A stretch of DNA of 64,000 nt from Rhodopirellula bahusiensis (GTDB lineage: Bacteria; Planctomycetota; Planctomycetia; Pirellulales; Pirellulaceae), in the NCBI RefSeq assembly GCF_002727185.1, contig NZ_NIZW01000016.1, positions 122,427 to 186,426 of the forward strand. The letters run 5' to 3'. A program made the translations under genes and the position numbers. Shown piece after piece: positions 27,079 through 35,298 of the stretch. Every line of letters starts with the position of its first letter. Position 1 is the stretch's first letter. The notes beneath the pieces are model-generated. The model saw nothing but the letters and a program-made list of their open reading frames with translations. It was not told the origin of the DNA and did not search any database.

Positions 27079-27471
27079 CCGGATCCGCCCCGTCATAACC
27101 CGCCGTGTCAGCAAGGCCACACTGCAAACTCGTCACGAATCTGTCTCCGTTCGACGCAGTTTAGCCACAGAGATCACCGAGAGCACAGAGGTGAGTCGGC
27201 GCCTCAGTCACGCTCGATCGATCAGTTCCAAACGATCTCCGTGAACTCTGTGCCCTCTGTGGCAAACAGCACCAAGCAGCTATCCCGCATCCAAGTAGGC
27301 CAGGTCACCACCTGGCACCCAATCGATGCTTTGGAACAAAGCGAGCCGTCCAAACACCCCCGCAAGACTCAACGCTGTCCGTCCGATCACCCCGCCGGGC
27401 ACAGCCTGGCCTACAGACCACAACGCCCTCATCGATTCGTATAGACTGCGTCGTTCGATGATCGCCGCTTC
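27079..27471. repeat. Intergenic repeat cluster (families R3, R4 and R2)
   Basis: Three dispersed families lie in a row. Family R3 (core AACCCGCCG-GTCAGCAAGGCC) is at about 27092-27121. Family R4 (27160-27266) is a long inverted repeat with ends TTTAGCCACAGAG and CTCTGTGGCAAA. Family R2 (27295-27414) has inverted ends beginning GTAGGCCAGGT and closing CCTGGCCTAC with an inner hairpin GCTTTGGAACAAAGC. No coding potential was accepted here. Confidence 0.8.
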
Positions 27472-27807
27472 GTGCCCCTCGCTGAAAAGTCCTTCGTTTT
27501 GTCCGCCACCGACCCCGCCCCTGAATCGGAACCATCGGTCACCGCCGATGTTTCGACTCCGACTCCCGCCGCCTCGGACAAAGCCTCCCGCTTGGGATTG
27601 GTTCTGTTCGTGATCTACCTGCTGCTCTACGGCGGGTTTGTGCTGCTGAACGCCTTCCAAGCCGAAACGATGGACACGATCGTTTTCGCCGGATTGAACT
27701 TGGCGATCGTGTACGGATTTGCGTTGATCTTGGTCGCGATCGGCATGGCGTTGATCTACGGCATGAAGAGTGTTGACGAGCCCGAAGCGACGGAGGCATC
27801 GGAATGA
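27472..27807 (+). CDS. DUF485-type small subunit of a solute symporter
   Basis: The 111-residue protein has a polar N-terminus and two membrane helices (about residues 41-62 and 72-96: GLVLFVIYLLLYGGFVLLNA and VFAGLNLAIVYGFALILVAI), the usual DUF485 layout. DUF485 proteins are encoded directly before SSS-family transporters such as ActP, as here, and are thought to assist them in the membrane. The first codon is GTG at 27472; the stop overlaps the next gene as ATGA, indicating translational coupling. Confidence 0.85.
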   Translation: MPLAEKSFVLSATDPAPESEPSVTADVSTPTPAASDKASRLGLVLFVIYLLLYGGFVLLNAFQAETMDTIVFAGLNLAIVYGFALILVAIGMALIYGMKSVDEPEATEASE

Positions 27808-29738
27808 TTTACGAACCTTCCATGACCGCCGTCGTTGTCTTCTTCGCATTCGTTGGGTTCACAATCGGCCTGAGTTTCTACCTGGGTGGCAAAGCCAAAT
27901 CGTCGGCGGGCTACTTTGCCGCCCACGGTCAAATCCCTTGGTTCATCAACGGGATTGCTTTCGCGGGAGACTACCTGTCCGCGGCATCGTTCCTGGGTAT
28001 TTGCGGGATGATCGCCGCCTATGGCTACGATGGTTTCCTGTATTCGATCGGCTACTTGGCCGGTTGGATCGTGGCGTTGTTTGTCATTGCCGAACCCATG
28101 AAACGACTTGGCAAATTCACCTTTGCCGATGCACTCGATGCCAAGTTTGACTCCAAAGGAATCAAAGCCGCCGCCGGGATCAGCACGTTGATCGTCAGCG
28201 TGTTCTATCTCATCCCGCAAATGGTCGGCGCCGGGGTTCTGATTCAACCTTTGCTGGGATTCCCCCACTGGGTCGGAGTCCTGTTGGTCGGGGCTGTCGT
28301 GATCACGATCGTTGTGACCGCCGGCATGGTCTCGACGACTTGGGTTCAATTCTTGAAGGGATCGTTGCTGGTTGTTTTCAGTGCGATCTTGGTCGTGATG
28401 GTGCTGCAACAAGGGTTCAAAGTCGACAACGCAACCTTTCCATCACACAGCCTGTCTGTCAGCGAGTTCGATCGCCAAGCCATCGCGGAGGCAATGAACC
28501 GGGAACTCTACGAGCCGTCAACTTGGGCTGACAACGATCAATACCTTCAATTCACCCGCGAAGAGGGTGAAGGCTACGACGTGTTTCGAGCCGACATCCA
28601 GGAAGGCGGTTCGATGATCGTCTCGGAAGCCCAGTCGATCACGACGATGGCGAACGGCGAGACATTGATCGGCGGACTTCCCAAAGGCGACCAACCTGGC
28701 CAAGGTCATTTGCGTCCGGTCGGGCGAATCAAAAAGCTTCCCAACGAATACATCGGCCAAGCCGAAACCGGGCCGCTCGGACCGCTGAAGTTCTTCGACG
28801 TTCTCAATCGCAGCACGGTTGTGCTGTGGGGAAATGAAACGCTGAAGAACGAAGATGGCTCGACCACCAAAGTCTTCTACCAGAAACCCACCAGCGGCTC
28901 ACAGGTCCTTCGTCCTGGTGAGCACCCACGGTTTGCCGGCATCCGAAGTGATAGCTGGAAGGGTAAGTTCAACTTTCTGTCGCTGATGCTGGCGTTGTTC
29001 TGCGGCACCGCGTCGCTGCCACACATTTTGATTCGTTATTACACTGTCAAAGACGCCGCCGCGGCTCGCAAGAGCACGATCGTTGGCATCACCAGCATCG
29101 GGTTCTTCTACGTCCTGACGCTGTACCTCGGCCTGGGTGCGATGACCAGCGGAACGCTCGACGTGACGAACAGCAACATGGCCGCGCCGCTGCTCGCTCG
29201 TGGCATGAGCGGTCTGCTGTTCGCAATCATTTCCGCGATCGCGTTCACCACGGTTTTGGGAACGGTCAGCGGCTTGATTCTCGCCAGCAGTGGAGCTGTC
29301 GCCCACGACTTGTTGAACGGTGTGATGGGGATGGAGTTCAGCGAAAACAGCCAAGTGCGAATCGCGAAATTGGCCGCCGTGGTCGTCGGTGCCATCGCGA
29401 TTGTTCTGGGAATTCTTTTCCGCAACCTCAACGTCAGCTACTTGGTTGGGTGGGCGTTCAGCATCGCGGCCAGTGCGAACTTGCCCGCGCTGATCATGCT
29501 GCTGTTCTGGAAACGCACGACCGCGCAAGGCATCGTCGCCAGCGTCATCGTTGGCATGTTCAGTTCGCTGGGATGGATCCTGTTGTCCGCCGACACCTTC
29601 GAAAAGGTATATGGCATCGATCCCCTGAGCAGCCCTGTGCCCTTCAGCCAACCTGGAATCGTGACGATCCCATTGGCTCTGCTCACGCTGATCATCGTGT
29701 CGCTGATAACAAAGAACGGAAAAGCAACCGCAACGTAG
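27804..29738 (+). CDS. SSS-family sodium:solute symporter (ActP-like)
   Basis: The 644-residue transporter has the sodium:solute symporter fold with many helices (for example VVVFFAFVGFTIGLSFYLGG, GIAFAGDYLSAASFLGICGM and TLYLGLGAMTSGTLDV). The position after DUF485 points to a monocarboxylate transporter such as acetate permease, but substrate is inferred from context only. The protein is roughly 100 residues longer than ActP because of a polar loop at about residues 205-385 between helices. The stop codon TAG (29736-29738) lies inside a dispersed R1 repeat (29735-29759). The start overlaps DUF485. Confidence 0.9.
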   Translation: MIYEPSMTAVVVFFAFVGFTIGLSFYLGGKAKSSAGYFAAHGQIPWFINGIAFAGDYLSAASFLGICGMIAAYGYDGFLYSIGYLAGWIVALFVIAEPMKRLGKFTFADALDAKFDSKGIKAAAGISTLIVSVFYLIPQMVGAGVLIQPLLGFPHWVGVLLVGAVVITIVVTAGMVSTTWVQFLKGSLLVVFSAILVVMVLQQGFKVDNATFPSHSLSVSEFDRQAIAEAMNRELYEPSTWADNDQYLQFTREEGEGYDVFRADIQEGGSMIVSEAQSITTMANGETLIGGLPKGDQPGQGHLRPVGRIKKLPNEYIGQAETGPLGPLKFFDVLNRSTVVLWGNETLKNEDGSTTKVFYQKPTSGSQVLRPGEHPRFAGIRSDSWKGKFNFLSLMLALFCGTASLPHILIRYYTVKDAAAARKSTIVGITSIGFFYVLTLYLGLGAMTSGTLDVTNSNMAAPLLARGMSGLLFAIISAIAFTTVLGTVSGLILASSGAVAHDLLNGVMGMEFSENSQVRIAKLAAVVVGAIAIVLGILFRNLNVSYLVGWAFSIAASANLPALIMLLFWKRTTAQGIVASVIVGMFSSLGWILLSADTFEKVYGIDPLSSPVPFSQPGIVTIPLALLTLIIVSLITKNGKATAT

Positions 29739-30091
29739 CCGAATTCGCCAAGAATTCGGATCTCTGAATTCCGGCGAATCCATCATCCTGGCGAATCCAT
29801 CAACGTAGGCCAGGTTATCACCTGGCACCCAGCCGATGCTTTGGAACAAAGCGAGGCGTCCAACCACACCCCGCAAGATTCAACGCGGCCCGTCCATTCA
29901 CCCCGCCAGGTACAACCTGGCCTACAACGTCATTGGCCAACGGCCAATCTCAAACGCAACGCAACCAATTGAATTTGGCCGTTGGCCATCTCTCCGCACC
30001 AACTCGCGCATCCGAATTCTTGGCGAATCCGGCTACCAAATCACAACCCGAAGCGTCAGCGAGGGACCACACTCGATCCCGACGAGTCCAG
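29739..30091. repeat. Intergenic repeat cluster (families R1 and R2)
   Basis: An R1 copy spans the symporter stop (29735-29759), an R2 element with inverted ends runs from 29805 to 29925, and an inverted R1 copy lies at 30012-30036. R1 is a 25-base unit whose minus-strand form reads CCGAATTCTTGGCGAATCCG then GCTAC. A short segment with GGCCAACGGCC-like palindromes lies between them. No gene is seen. Confidence 0.8.
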
Positions 30092-30781
30092 CTACGACGC
30101 GGCTCGGTTGATCAGCCCCAGCACTTCGGCGCGTGATTTCGGATCGGTCTTGAAAGCGCCACGCATGGCACTCGTCAGGCACAAGCTGCCCGGTTTGCGA
30201 ATGCCTCGCATCGTCATGCAGCTGTGCGTCGACTCCACCACCACCGCAACACCGCGTGCCGACAATCGATCCTCGATCAAGTTGGCAACTGTGTGCGTCA
30301 AGCGTTCTTGGACCTGCGGACGCCGTGCGACTTCTTCGACCACGCGAGCCAACTTGCTCAGCCCCACGACCTTGCCACTCGGCAAATAAGCGATGTGCGC
30401 CTTGCCGGTGAACGGCAACAAATGGTGCTCGCACATGCTGCAGAAACTGATGTCCCGCACCAACACGATCTCGTCGTAGTCCTCAGCAAAAACTTTCGCG
30501 AGGTGTCGACCAGGATCAGATTTCAGGCCGGCGAACATCTCCGCGTACATCCGCGCCACGCGAGCCGGTGTTTCCAGCAACCCATCGCGATCCGGATCCT
30601 CACCCACCGCTTCCAAGATCACTCGCACGGCGGATTCGATCCGAGCAAAGTCGACTTCATTGTGAGGTGCGTTCTTATCGACAAAAAAAGGAGTTCGTTC
30701 GGCAGGTTGTTCTTTGTCGACCACGGGTTTGTCTGAATCCTGATTTGATGGAGCGATCGTGTTTGCTGAGTCGCGAAACAA
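30092..30781 (-). CDS. folE: GTP cyclohydrolase I
   Basis: The 229-residue protein has the FolE zinc and active-site motifs: [40 protein letters not shown] and [19 protein letters not shown]. It converts GTP to dihydroneopterin triphosphate, the first step of folate or pterin synthesis. The N-terminal 40 residues are low in complexity and not conserved in appearance; the longest frame starts with TTG at 30781, with no ATG in frame before the family core, so the exact start is open. No other folate gene is nearby. Confidence 0.94.
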   Translation of the reverse strand: MFRDSANTIAPSNQDSDKPVVDKEQPAERTPFFVDKNAPHNEVDFARIESAVRVILEAVGEDPDRDGLLETPARVARMYAEMFAGLKSDPGRHLAKVFAEDYDEIVLVRDISFCSMCEHHLLPFTGKAHIAYLPSGKVVGLSKLARVVEEVARRPQVQERLTHTVANLIEDRLSARGVAVVVESTHSCMTMRGIRKPGSLCLTSAMRGAFKTDPKSRAEVLGLINRAAS

Positions 30782-30826
30782 CTCACGACTATAAACGAGT
30801 GGCTAGCGATGCGAAGACGCCTCCCG

Positions 30827-31864
30827 TTAAATCGGTTCAAAACCCTGCTGATAGAAGCCCATGATTTTGCCAAAGATGCGGAAAATCATGAAGATCAAGA
30901 ACATCGAAACGACCGCCCAGATCACACCCGTCGCCACGCCCGCGATCGTTTTCATCGCCCCTTTGGCTCGTTCGTCGTAGTCCCTGGCCAAATGATCAAT
31001 CGACTCCGCGTCGGTTCCTGACAGCTCCGCGATCTCGATTTGAGTGATGAATTCCTCTGGGAACAAATGCGTTTTGTTGAGCGCCTCGCTCAACGTCGCC
31101 CCGCCGCGAATCGCCTCTTCGGCCGACTTGGCCCCGCTTCGATAATACGAACTGTCGGTGGAGTCCAACGACAGCTTGATCGAATCGATCGGGTTGATCC
31201 CAGCGTCCAACGACAGGGACAACGTCCAAGCAAAACGTGCCAGTGTAATTGTTTGAATGGCACCACCAATCTTTGGAACCTTGTATACCAACGGCACGAC
31301 GTTTTGAATGCCGCCAACGTTCTTGCGAACGGCCAGATACATCCCACCGAGCACAGCAGCGAAAACAGCGATGTAAGACCAGAAGATCAACACGCCTATC
31401 GGACCGCGCAACCCAAACCCCAGCATGTCCGTCATTTGACCGCCGGTGGGAGCCGTCAAAACTCCCATGATCCAAATGACAATCGAAACCACGCCGATGC
31501 CAATCAAAAACTGGAGCCCCGGCCAAGCGATCGCGCGGAGGAAATTCTGACGCAGCGTGTATTGCTGGGCGTAATGTTCGGACAGCGCCAGCATGGTCCG
31601 CTCGAGCCGACCGGTCGTCTCACCGACCCGCGTCATCACCACCAGCAACGGCGGAAAGAAAGGCTTCTGATGCCGCATCATCTCACTGATCGCATGACCG
31701 TCTTTGGCACCCTCGCGAATTTTGGTCATGGCGACACGTTGCCGGGCCGGACCGTGCTTGGCCTCGCTCTCCAACAACTTCAACAAGTCCGCACCGGCGC
31801 GCAGTCCGATACCAAACCGCCGACTGAAATCGCGGCAAGAACGCACGCCCATCTGTCGCGACAT
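30827..31864 (-). CDS. GspF/PilC-type inner-membrane protein
   Basis: The 345-residue protein resembles one-and-a-half T2SSF domains: FSRRFGIGLRAGADLLKLLE and a second copy LARFAWTLSLSLDAGINPIDSI, with KTHLFPEEFITQIEIAELSG near the end and about three membrane helices (FLIGIGVVSIVIWIMGV, VLIFWSYIAVFAAVLGGMYL, VSMFLIFMIFRIFGK). This is the inner-membrane platform protein of type II secretion or type IV pili. No other secretion gene is in the window. Its ATG shares one base with the upstream stop (TGATG), so it is coupled to the secreted protein gene before it. A GTG at 31867 is an alternative start. Confidence 0.88.
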   Translation of the reverse strand: MSRQMGVRSCRDFSRRFGIGLRAGADLLKLLESEAKHGPARQRVAMTKIREGAKDGHAISEMMRHQKPFFPPLLVVMTRVGETTGRLERTMLALSEHYAQQYTLRQNFLRAIAWPGLQFLIGIGVVSIVIWIMGVLTAPTGGQMTDMLGFGLRGPIGVLIFWSYIAVFAAVLGGMYLAVRKNVGGIQNVVPLVYKVPKIGGAIQTITLARFAWTLSLSLDAGINPIDSIKLSLDSTDSSYYRSGAKSAEEAIRGGATLSEALNKTHLFPEEFITQIEIAELSGTDAESIDHLARDYDERAKGAMKTIAGVATGVIWAVVSMFLIFMIFRIFGKIMGFYQQGFEPI

Positions 31865-32562
31865 CACGGCGACACCTCCGCAATCCGTTGCACGCTGCCC
31901 GGATTATAAGCGGAGCGGCGCAAGCCGCCCGGTGCGTGACCGGAGGGCTCGCGCCCAGCCGCTTCGATGCGAGATGTCGAAGTGCGATCATCCCGCTGCA
32001 CCCACGCTGGCAGCTCACCGAAATGCTTCACATACTCGCGACTGGCATAAGCCAACATGTAGCTTGGGTCGGACGGTTCCGTCGCAACGACATCACTGGA
32101 CTTCGTTCTTGAAACGGGTCTTTGTTTTGACAAACGAACCAATCGATGAAGTGCTAGCTCGTAGGTGCCTTGTGCTCGCAAACGATCGCCATTCTGAAGC
32201 AGTCGCCGCGCGTTCTGCACCAAAGCCTTCACGTCAGCGATTGTTTCCTGCTCAGCGGTTCGCTTTGCCAACTGCCGCGGATCGGCGTTCCCCAATAGCT
32301 GACGGTCGATCTCATCATGATCAATGATCGTCACCGAGACCGATGCGTTGCCGGCGCGAGTGACACCACCGAAGGCTCCGCCAGGCGCAAACCCACCACG
32401 CGAAGAACGACCGCTTTGGTAAGACGACACGCCACCGATCGATCCCGTCCCTTGATCGGGAATCAACATGCTGCTGGTGGAGGAAAACCGTCGCACGCTT
32501 GGAAGCTGCACGACTTGTGCAGGCAACGTTTCCGCTCCTGCGATCAACACCGCGAAGGCCAT
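31864..32562 (-). CDS. Secreted hypothetical protein coupled to the GspF-like gene
   Basis: From ATG 32562 the protein has 232 residues with a signal-like start (MAFAVLIAGAETLPAQ). The body is rich in Ser/Gly (SSYQSGRSSRGGFAPGGAFGG) and then carries a helical segment (ADVKALVQNARRLLQNGDRL, AQGTYELALHRLVRLSKQRP) resembling a tetratricopeptide-like pair. Family unknown. The frame stays open upstream to 33132, but that part is made of dispersed palindromic repeats, so I reject the longer form. The stop overlaps the GspF-like start. Confidence 0.65.
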   Translation of the reverse strand: MAFAVLIAGAETLPAQVVQLPSVRRFSSTSSMLIPDQGTGSIGGVSSYQSGRSSRGGFAPGGAFGGVTRAGNASVSVTIIDHDEIDRQLLGNADPRQLAKRTAEQETIADVKALVQNARRLLQNGDRLRAQGTYELALHRLVRLSKQRPVSRTKSSDVVATEPSDPSYMLAYASREYVKHFGELPAWVQRDDRTSTSRIEAAGREPSGHAPGGLRRSAYNPGSVQRIAEVSP

Positions 32563-32639
32563 GAGCAGGACTCGCTGCCGGCAAGGACTGCCACCACTCC
32601 CACGCGAAGAGGTCGTACAGTTTTTGAGTGCAGTGCTCG

Positions 32640-33010
32640 TGACATTTTTCAAACCCCGCCCGTTGCGGGGGTCGCGTAGTTTTACTTCACCCTCCCTTTG
32701 GGAGGGTCGGCCCGCTTCGGGCCGGGGAGGGTTATGCGCTGGTTCCAATGCTCGACCCTCCCCTCGCTTCGCTCGACCCTCCCAGAGGGAGGGTAATGAC
32801 AAACGCCCGACAATACAGCATCTAAAAACTGCACGACCCTCCCAGGGGGAGGGTGATGATAAACGCTTGGCAACACACCACTTCAAATCGGCACGACCTC
32901 TGCGAACGGGAGGGGTCGGAAAGCGAGCGTTCAGCGAGATTTCCATAGGAGCGTACGCCTGAACGGCGTCGCTCGACCTCCCCCTAAACTTCGTTTCGGG
33001 AGAGGTGTGC
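32640..33010. repeat. Cluster of palindromic repeats related to the imuA/imuB inserts
   Basis: At least four hairpin elements with CCCTCCC / GGGAGGG stems lie here: a plus-strand variant at 32685-32732 with a different middle (GGCCCGCTTCGGGCC), a minus-strand 48-bp copy at 32751-32798 that matches the imuA copy at 45 of 48 positions by eye, a shorter one at about 32831-32856, and a diverged one at about 32891-32919, followed by a related CTCGACCTCCCCCT segment near 32972. They form the upstream region of the secreted-protein/GspF pair. Confidence 0.8.
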
Positions 33011-33187
33011 CGCGAGAGAATCCGCGGAAGAACGATCTCAGATAACTGCGTCACCGCTTCAAAAGAAGAGCGAAGTAGAAGGTCAACTGTCGACGATGAG
33101 CTGGGATCAAGCATGCACTTAATGTAACGCATCGTCGAAGGAACGCATCAGCGGAAGGATTCTGATGCGCGACGCACCCAACACGAT

Positions 33188-33919
33188 CTACTTCGCCGAC
33201 TCTTTGATCTTGTCGCCAAAGTTTCGGTTGAACTTGCGGACCTTGTTCGCGACCACCGCTTGGCAATAGCCAGCGTTTGGATTCCGGCGGTAGTAATCCT
33301 GGTGAAACTCTTCGGCCACATAAAACTTGGTGGCTGGCTCGATCAACGTGACGATCGGATCCCGGTATTCTTCACCCAATTTTTCAATCACCTTCTTCGC
33401 GCTTTCGCGTTGTTCATCGTCGTGAACGAAGATGCTGCTGCGGTACTGCGGGCCGCCGTCGGCGCCTTGGCGATTCAAGGTTGTTGGATCGTGGGTTTTG
33501 AAGAACACTTTCAACAGTTCTTCGAAATTCGTTTTGGTTGGGTCGTAGTAGACTTGAACGGCTTCCGCGTGGCCGGTCTTTTTGCTGCAAACCTGATCGT
33601 AGTTGGGACGTTTGACCTTCCCTCCGATGTATCCCGACACGACATCGTTGACGCCTTCCATCCGCTCGAACACCGCTTCAGTGCACCAAAAACAGCCCCC
33701 GGCCAAGGTCGCCACTTTCTCGCCCGGCCGAGTTTTGACCTCGACAATTTCAGAATCCAACGGCAACCCGTTGTAGTTGGGGTTCGCGTTGGGATCGTCG
33801 GAGTTCGCTCCCACGGGCGGAGCAGCCTGGGTGCAGGATGTCGCGACAATCAACAGACCGGCCGCCGCGACGGACGCGAACAAGCGGGAGAGCGAGGCGA
33901 GATTGGAGGACACTGGCAT
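33188..33919 (-). CDS. msrA: Peptide methionine-S-sulfoxide reductase MsrA, lipoprotein form
   Basis: The 243-residue protein has a lipoprotein signal (FASVAAAGLLIVATSC, lipobox ending at Cys), a linker, then a full MsrA domain: LAGGCFWCTEAVFERMEGV, SGYIGGKVKRPNYDQVCSKK, HAEAVQVYYDPTKTNFEELL, HDPTTLNRQGADGGPQYRSS and FHQDYYRRNPNAGYC. It should repair oxidised methionine in envelope proteins. The motif is GCFWC, not GCFWG as in the cytoplasmic paralogue at 16457-16963. GCAGGAG six bases before the ATG at 33919 sets the start; the frame extends upstream to 33991. Confidence 0.94.
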   Translation of the reverse strand: MPVSSNLASLSRLFASVAAAGLLIVATSCTQAAPPVGANSDDPNANPNYNGLPLDSEIVEVKTRPGEKVATLAGGCFWCTEAVFERMEGVNDVVSGYIGGKVKRPNYDQVCSKKTGHAEAVQVYYDPTKTNFEELLKVFFKTHDPTTLNRQGADGGPQYRSSIFVHDDEQRESAKKVIEKLGEEYRDPIVTLIEPATKFYVAEEFHQDYYRRNPNAGYCQAVVANKVRKFNRNFGDKIKESAK

Positions 33920-34095
33920 TGGAAACTCCTGCGTGAGATCGGGAATTCGGCCGTCGAAGGGTGGGAAATGGCGGTCGGGACGGCGGACCAAGTTAATTCT
34001 TACGCACTGGAAACCGGGGTGGGTCGGCGACCGACGACTCCGATTTGAGTTTTTTGTGAATCGTGGACATTATTCGGACGCGTGCAATTGAAATC

Positions 34096-34187
34096 AGCCA
34101 CAGAGGTCACCGAGAACACAGAGGTGTTTGGGGTTCCTGATGCATCGCGATCAGTCCCTCGGTGAACTCTGTGCCCCCTGTGGCAAA
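34096..34187. repeat. R4 long inverted repeat in an otherwise empty intergenic region
   Basis: The element has ends GCCACAGAGGTCACCGAG and CTCTGTGCCCCCTGTGGCAA with a 40-base centre. The rest of the gap (33920-34345) shows no accepted gene. Related copies lie at 27160-27266 and 39249-39357. Confidence 0.7.
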
Positions 34188-34345
34188 ACAACCTCCGCGG
34201 CAAAGCCAACAGTTTGCATCGCCAGCAGTCCGAATCTTGGCCAAACCGGGGACGGATGGAGCAAACGGGACAGCACGCTAGGATGACTCAGCCGACCGAA
34301 TTCTTCCGTCTAGATCCGTATGCCGATCGCAAGCGACTTTCACGA

Positions 34346-34798
34346 ATGCCTTACGCCTTCTTCGACCTGCACCACACCGTTGCCGCCGATGAAATTGATG
34401 CCCAGCAACACGTCCATAACCTCCGCTATTTGCAGTGGACGCTTTGGGCCGCTCGCGACCACAGCGCCGCCGAAGGCTGGGATGCTGCCGCAGCATTGAA
34501 AGCAGGTTTTGGCTGGGTCGTTCGCGGGCACGATATCACCTACCGTGCCGCGGCTTTGGGTGGCGACGAGTTGATCATCCGGACTTGGATCCCAAGCTGG
34601 AACCGATATTCCTGCCAGCGTCACTACACGGTGACTCGTCCGTCCGATCAAACCATCTTGGCCAAAGTCCAAACCCGATGGGTGTTTGTGGATCTGAATC
34701 GGCACCGCGCCGTTGAAATCCCACCCGACGCGGTCGCCGCGATCCGAGTCTGCGAAACACCTCCGCCGCTTCCTTGGGCCAACTCCAATGACTCCTGA
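34346..34798 (+). CDS. Acyl-CoA thioesterase (4HBT, hotdog fold)
   Basis: The 150-residue reading from ATG 34346 begins MPYAFFDLHHTVAADEIDAQ followed by HVHNLRYLQWTLWAARDHSA, the YbgC/4-hydroxybenzoyl-CoA thioesterase pattern with the active Asp and the H-V-x-N signature. It continues with the hotdog strands VVRGHDITYRAAALGGDELI and TRWVFVDLNRHRAVEIPPD. Substrate is unknown. An ATG at 34283 would add 21 residues not typical of the family. The 3' end overlaps the following membrane-protein gene by 11 bases. Confidence 0.82.
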   Translation: MPYAFFDLHHTVAADEIDAQQHVHNLRYLQWTLWAARDHSAAEGWDAAAALKAGFGWVVRGHDITYRAAALGGDELIIRTWIPSWNRYSCQRHYTVTRPSDQTILAKVQTRWVFVDLNRHRAVEIPPDAVAAIRVCETPPPLPWANSNDS

Positions 34799-35225
34799 CC
34801 ATCGACTGAAATGGTTCCTGCGGATCATCGGAGTGACCGCTTTGCTGGCTTTTGCCGCCGCGGTGATGCCCGAAAAATGGATGATCGAAATCGCCCAGGA
34901 AATCGGGATCGATCCCTTCCCCGAGTCACCGCTGACTTTTTACCTCGCCCGAAACTTGTCGCTTCTATACGGGTTTGTCGGTGGTCTGCTGTGCATCCTG
35001 TCATCCGACTTGCCGCGTTATCGCGACCTGATCGGCTGGGCAGCCGTGGGAACAATCGCATTCGGATTGCTTCAGTTGATCGTTGATTCGATGTCCGGAT
35101 TGCCAGGATGGTGGACGGTCGGGGAGGGCGGTTCGACGCTGGCAGGCGGCCTGCTTTTGAGATGGCTGGAACAAACTGCAAAAGCCGATGCTGCCGTGAC
35201 GGGTTCCGACGAAGCGGTGCGTTGA
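34788..35225 (+). CDS. Small hypothetical membrane protein
   Basis: The 145-residue protein starts MTPDHRLKWFLRIIGVTALL and has about four membrane helices (residues 9-25, 45-63, 70-88, 100-120 roughly), with charged ends. No family recognised. Overlap with the thioesterase gene suggests one transcription unit and perhaps a linked function in lipid metabolism, but this is only contextual. The frame is open upstream inside the thioesterase gene; the ATG at 34788 gives the natural start before the first helix. Confidence 0.7.
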   Translation: MTPDHRLKWFLRIIGVTALLAFAAAVMPEKWMIEIAQEIGIDPFPESPLTFYLARNLSLLYGFVGGLLCILSSDLPRYRDLIGWAAVGTIAFGLLQLIVDSMSGLPGWWTVGEGGSTLAGGLLLRWLEQTAKADAAVTGSDEAVR

Positions 35226-35298
35226 GTATTTTTCTGCTCCGCCGAGGTTGTTCGGCGAAAATCCTGTTTTCCAACCCTTCGAAATTTGTGCTTCTGTC

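Noticed and set aside
32563..33132. Extension of the secreted-protein frame upstream
   Set aside because: The extra 190 codons are translated palindromic repeats (SLPSLWEGRAKRGEGRA and similar) and precede a good signal peptide start.
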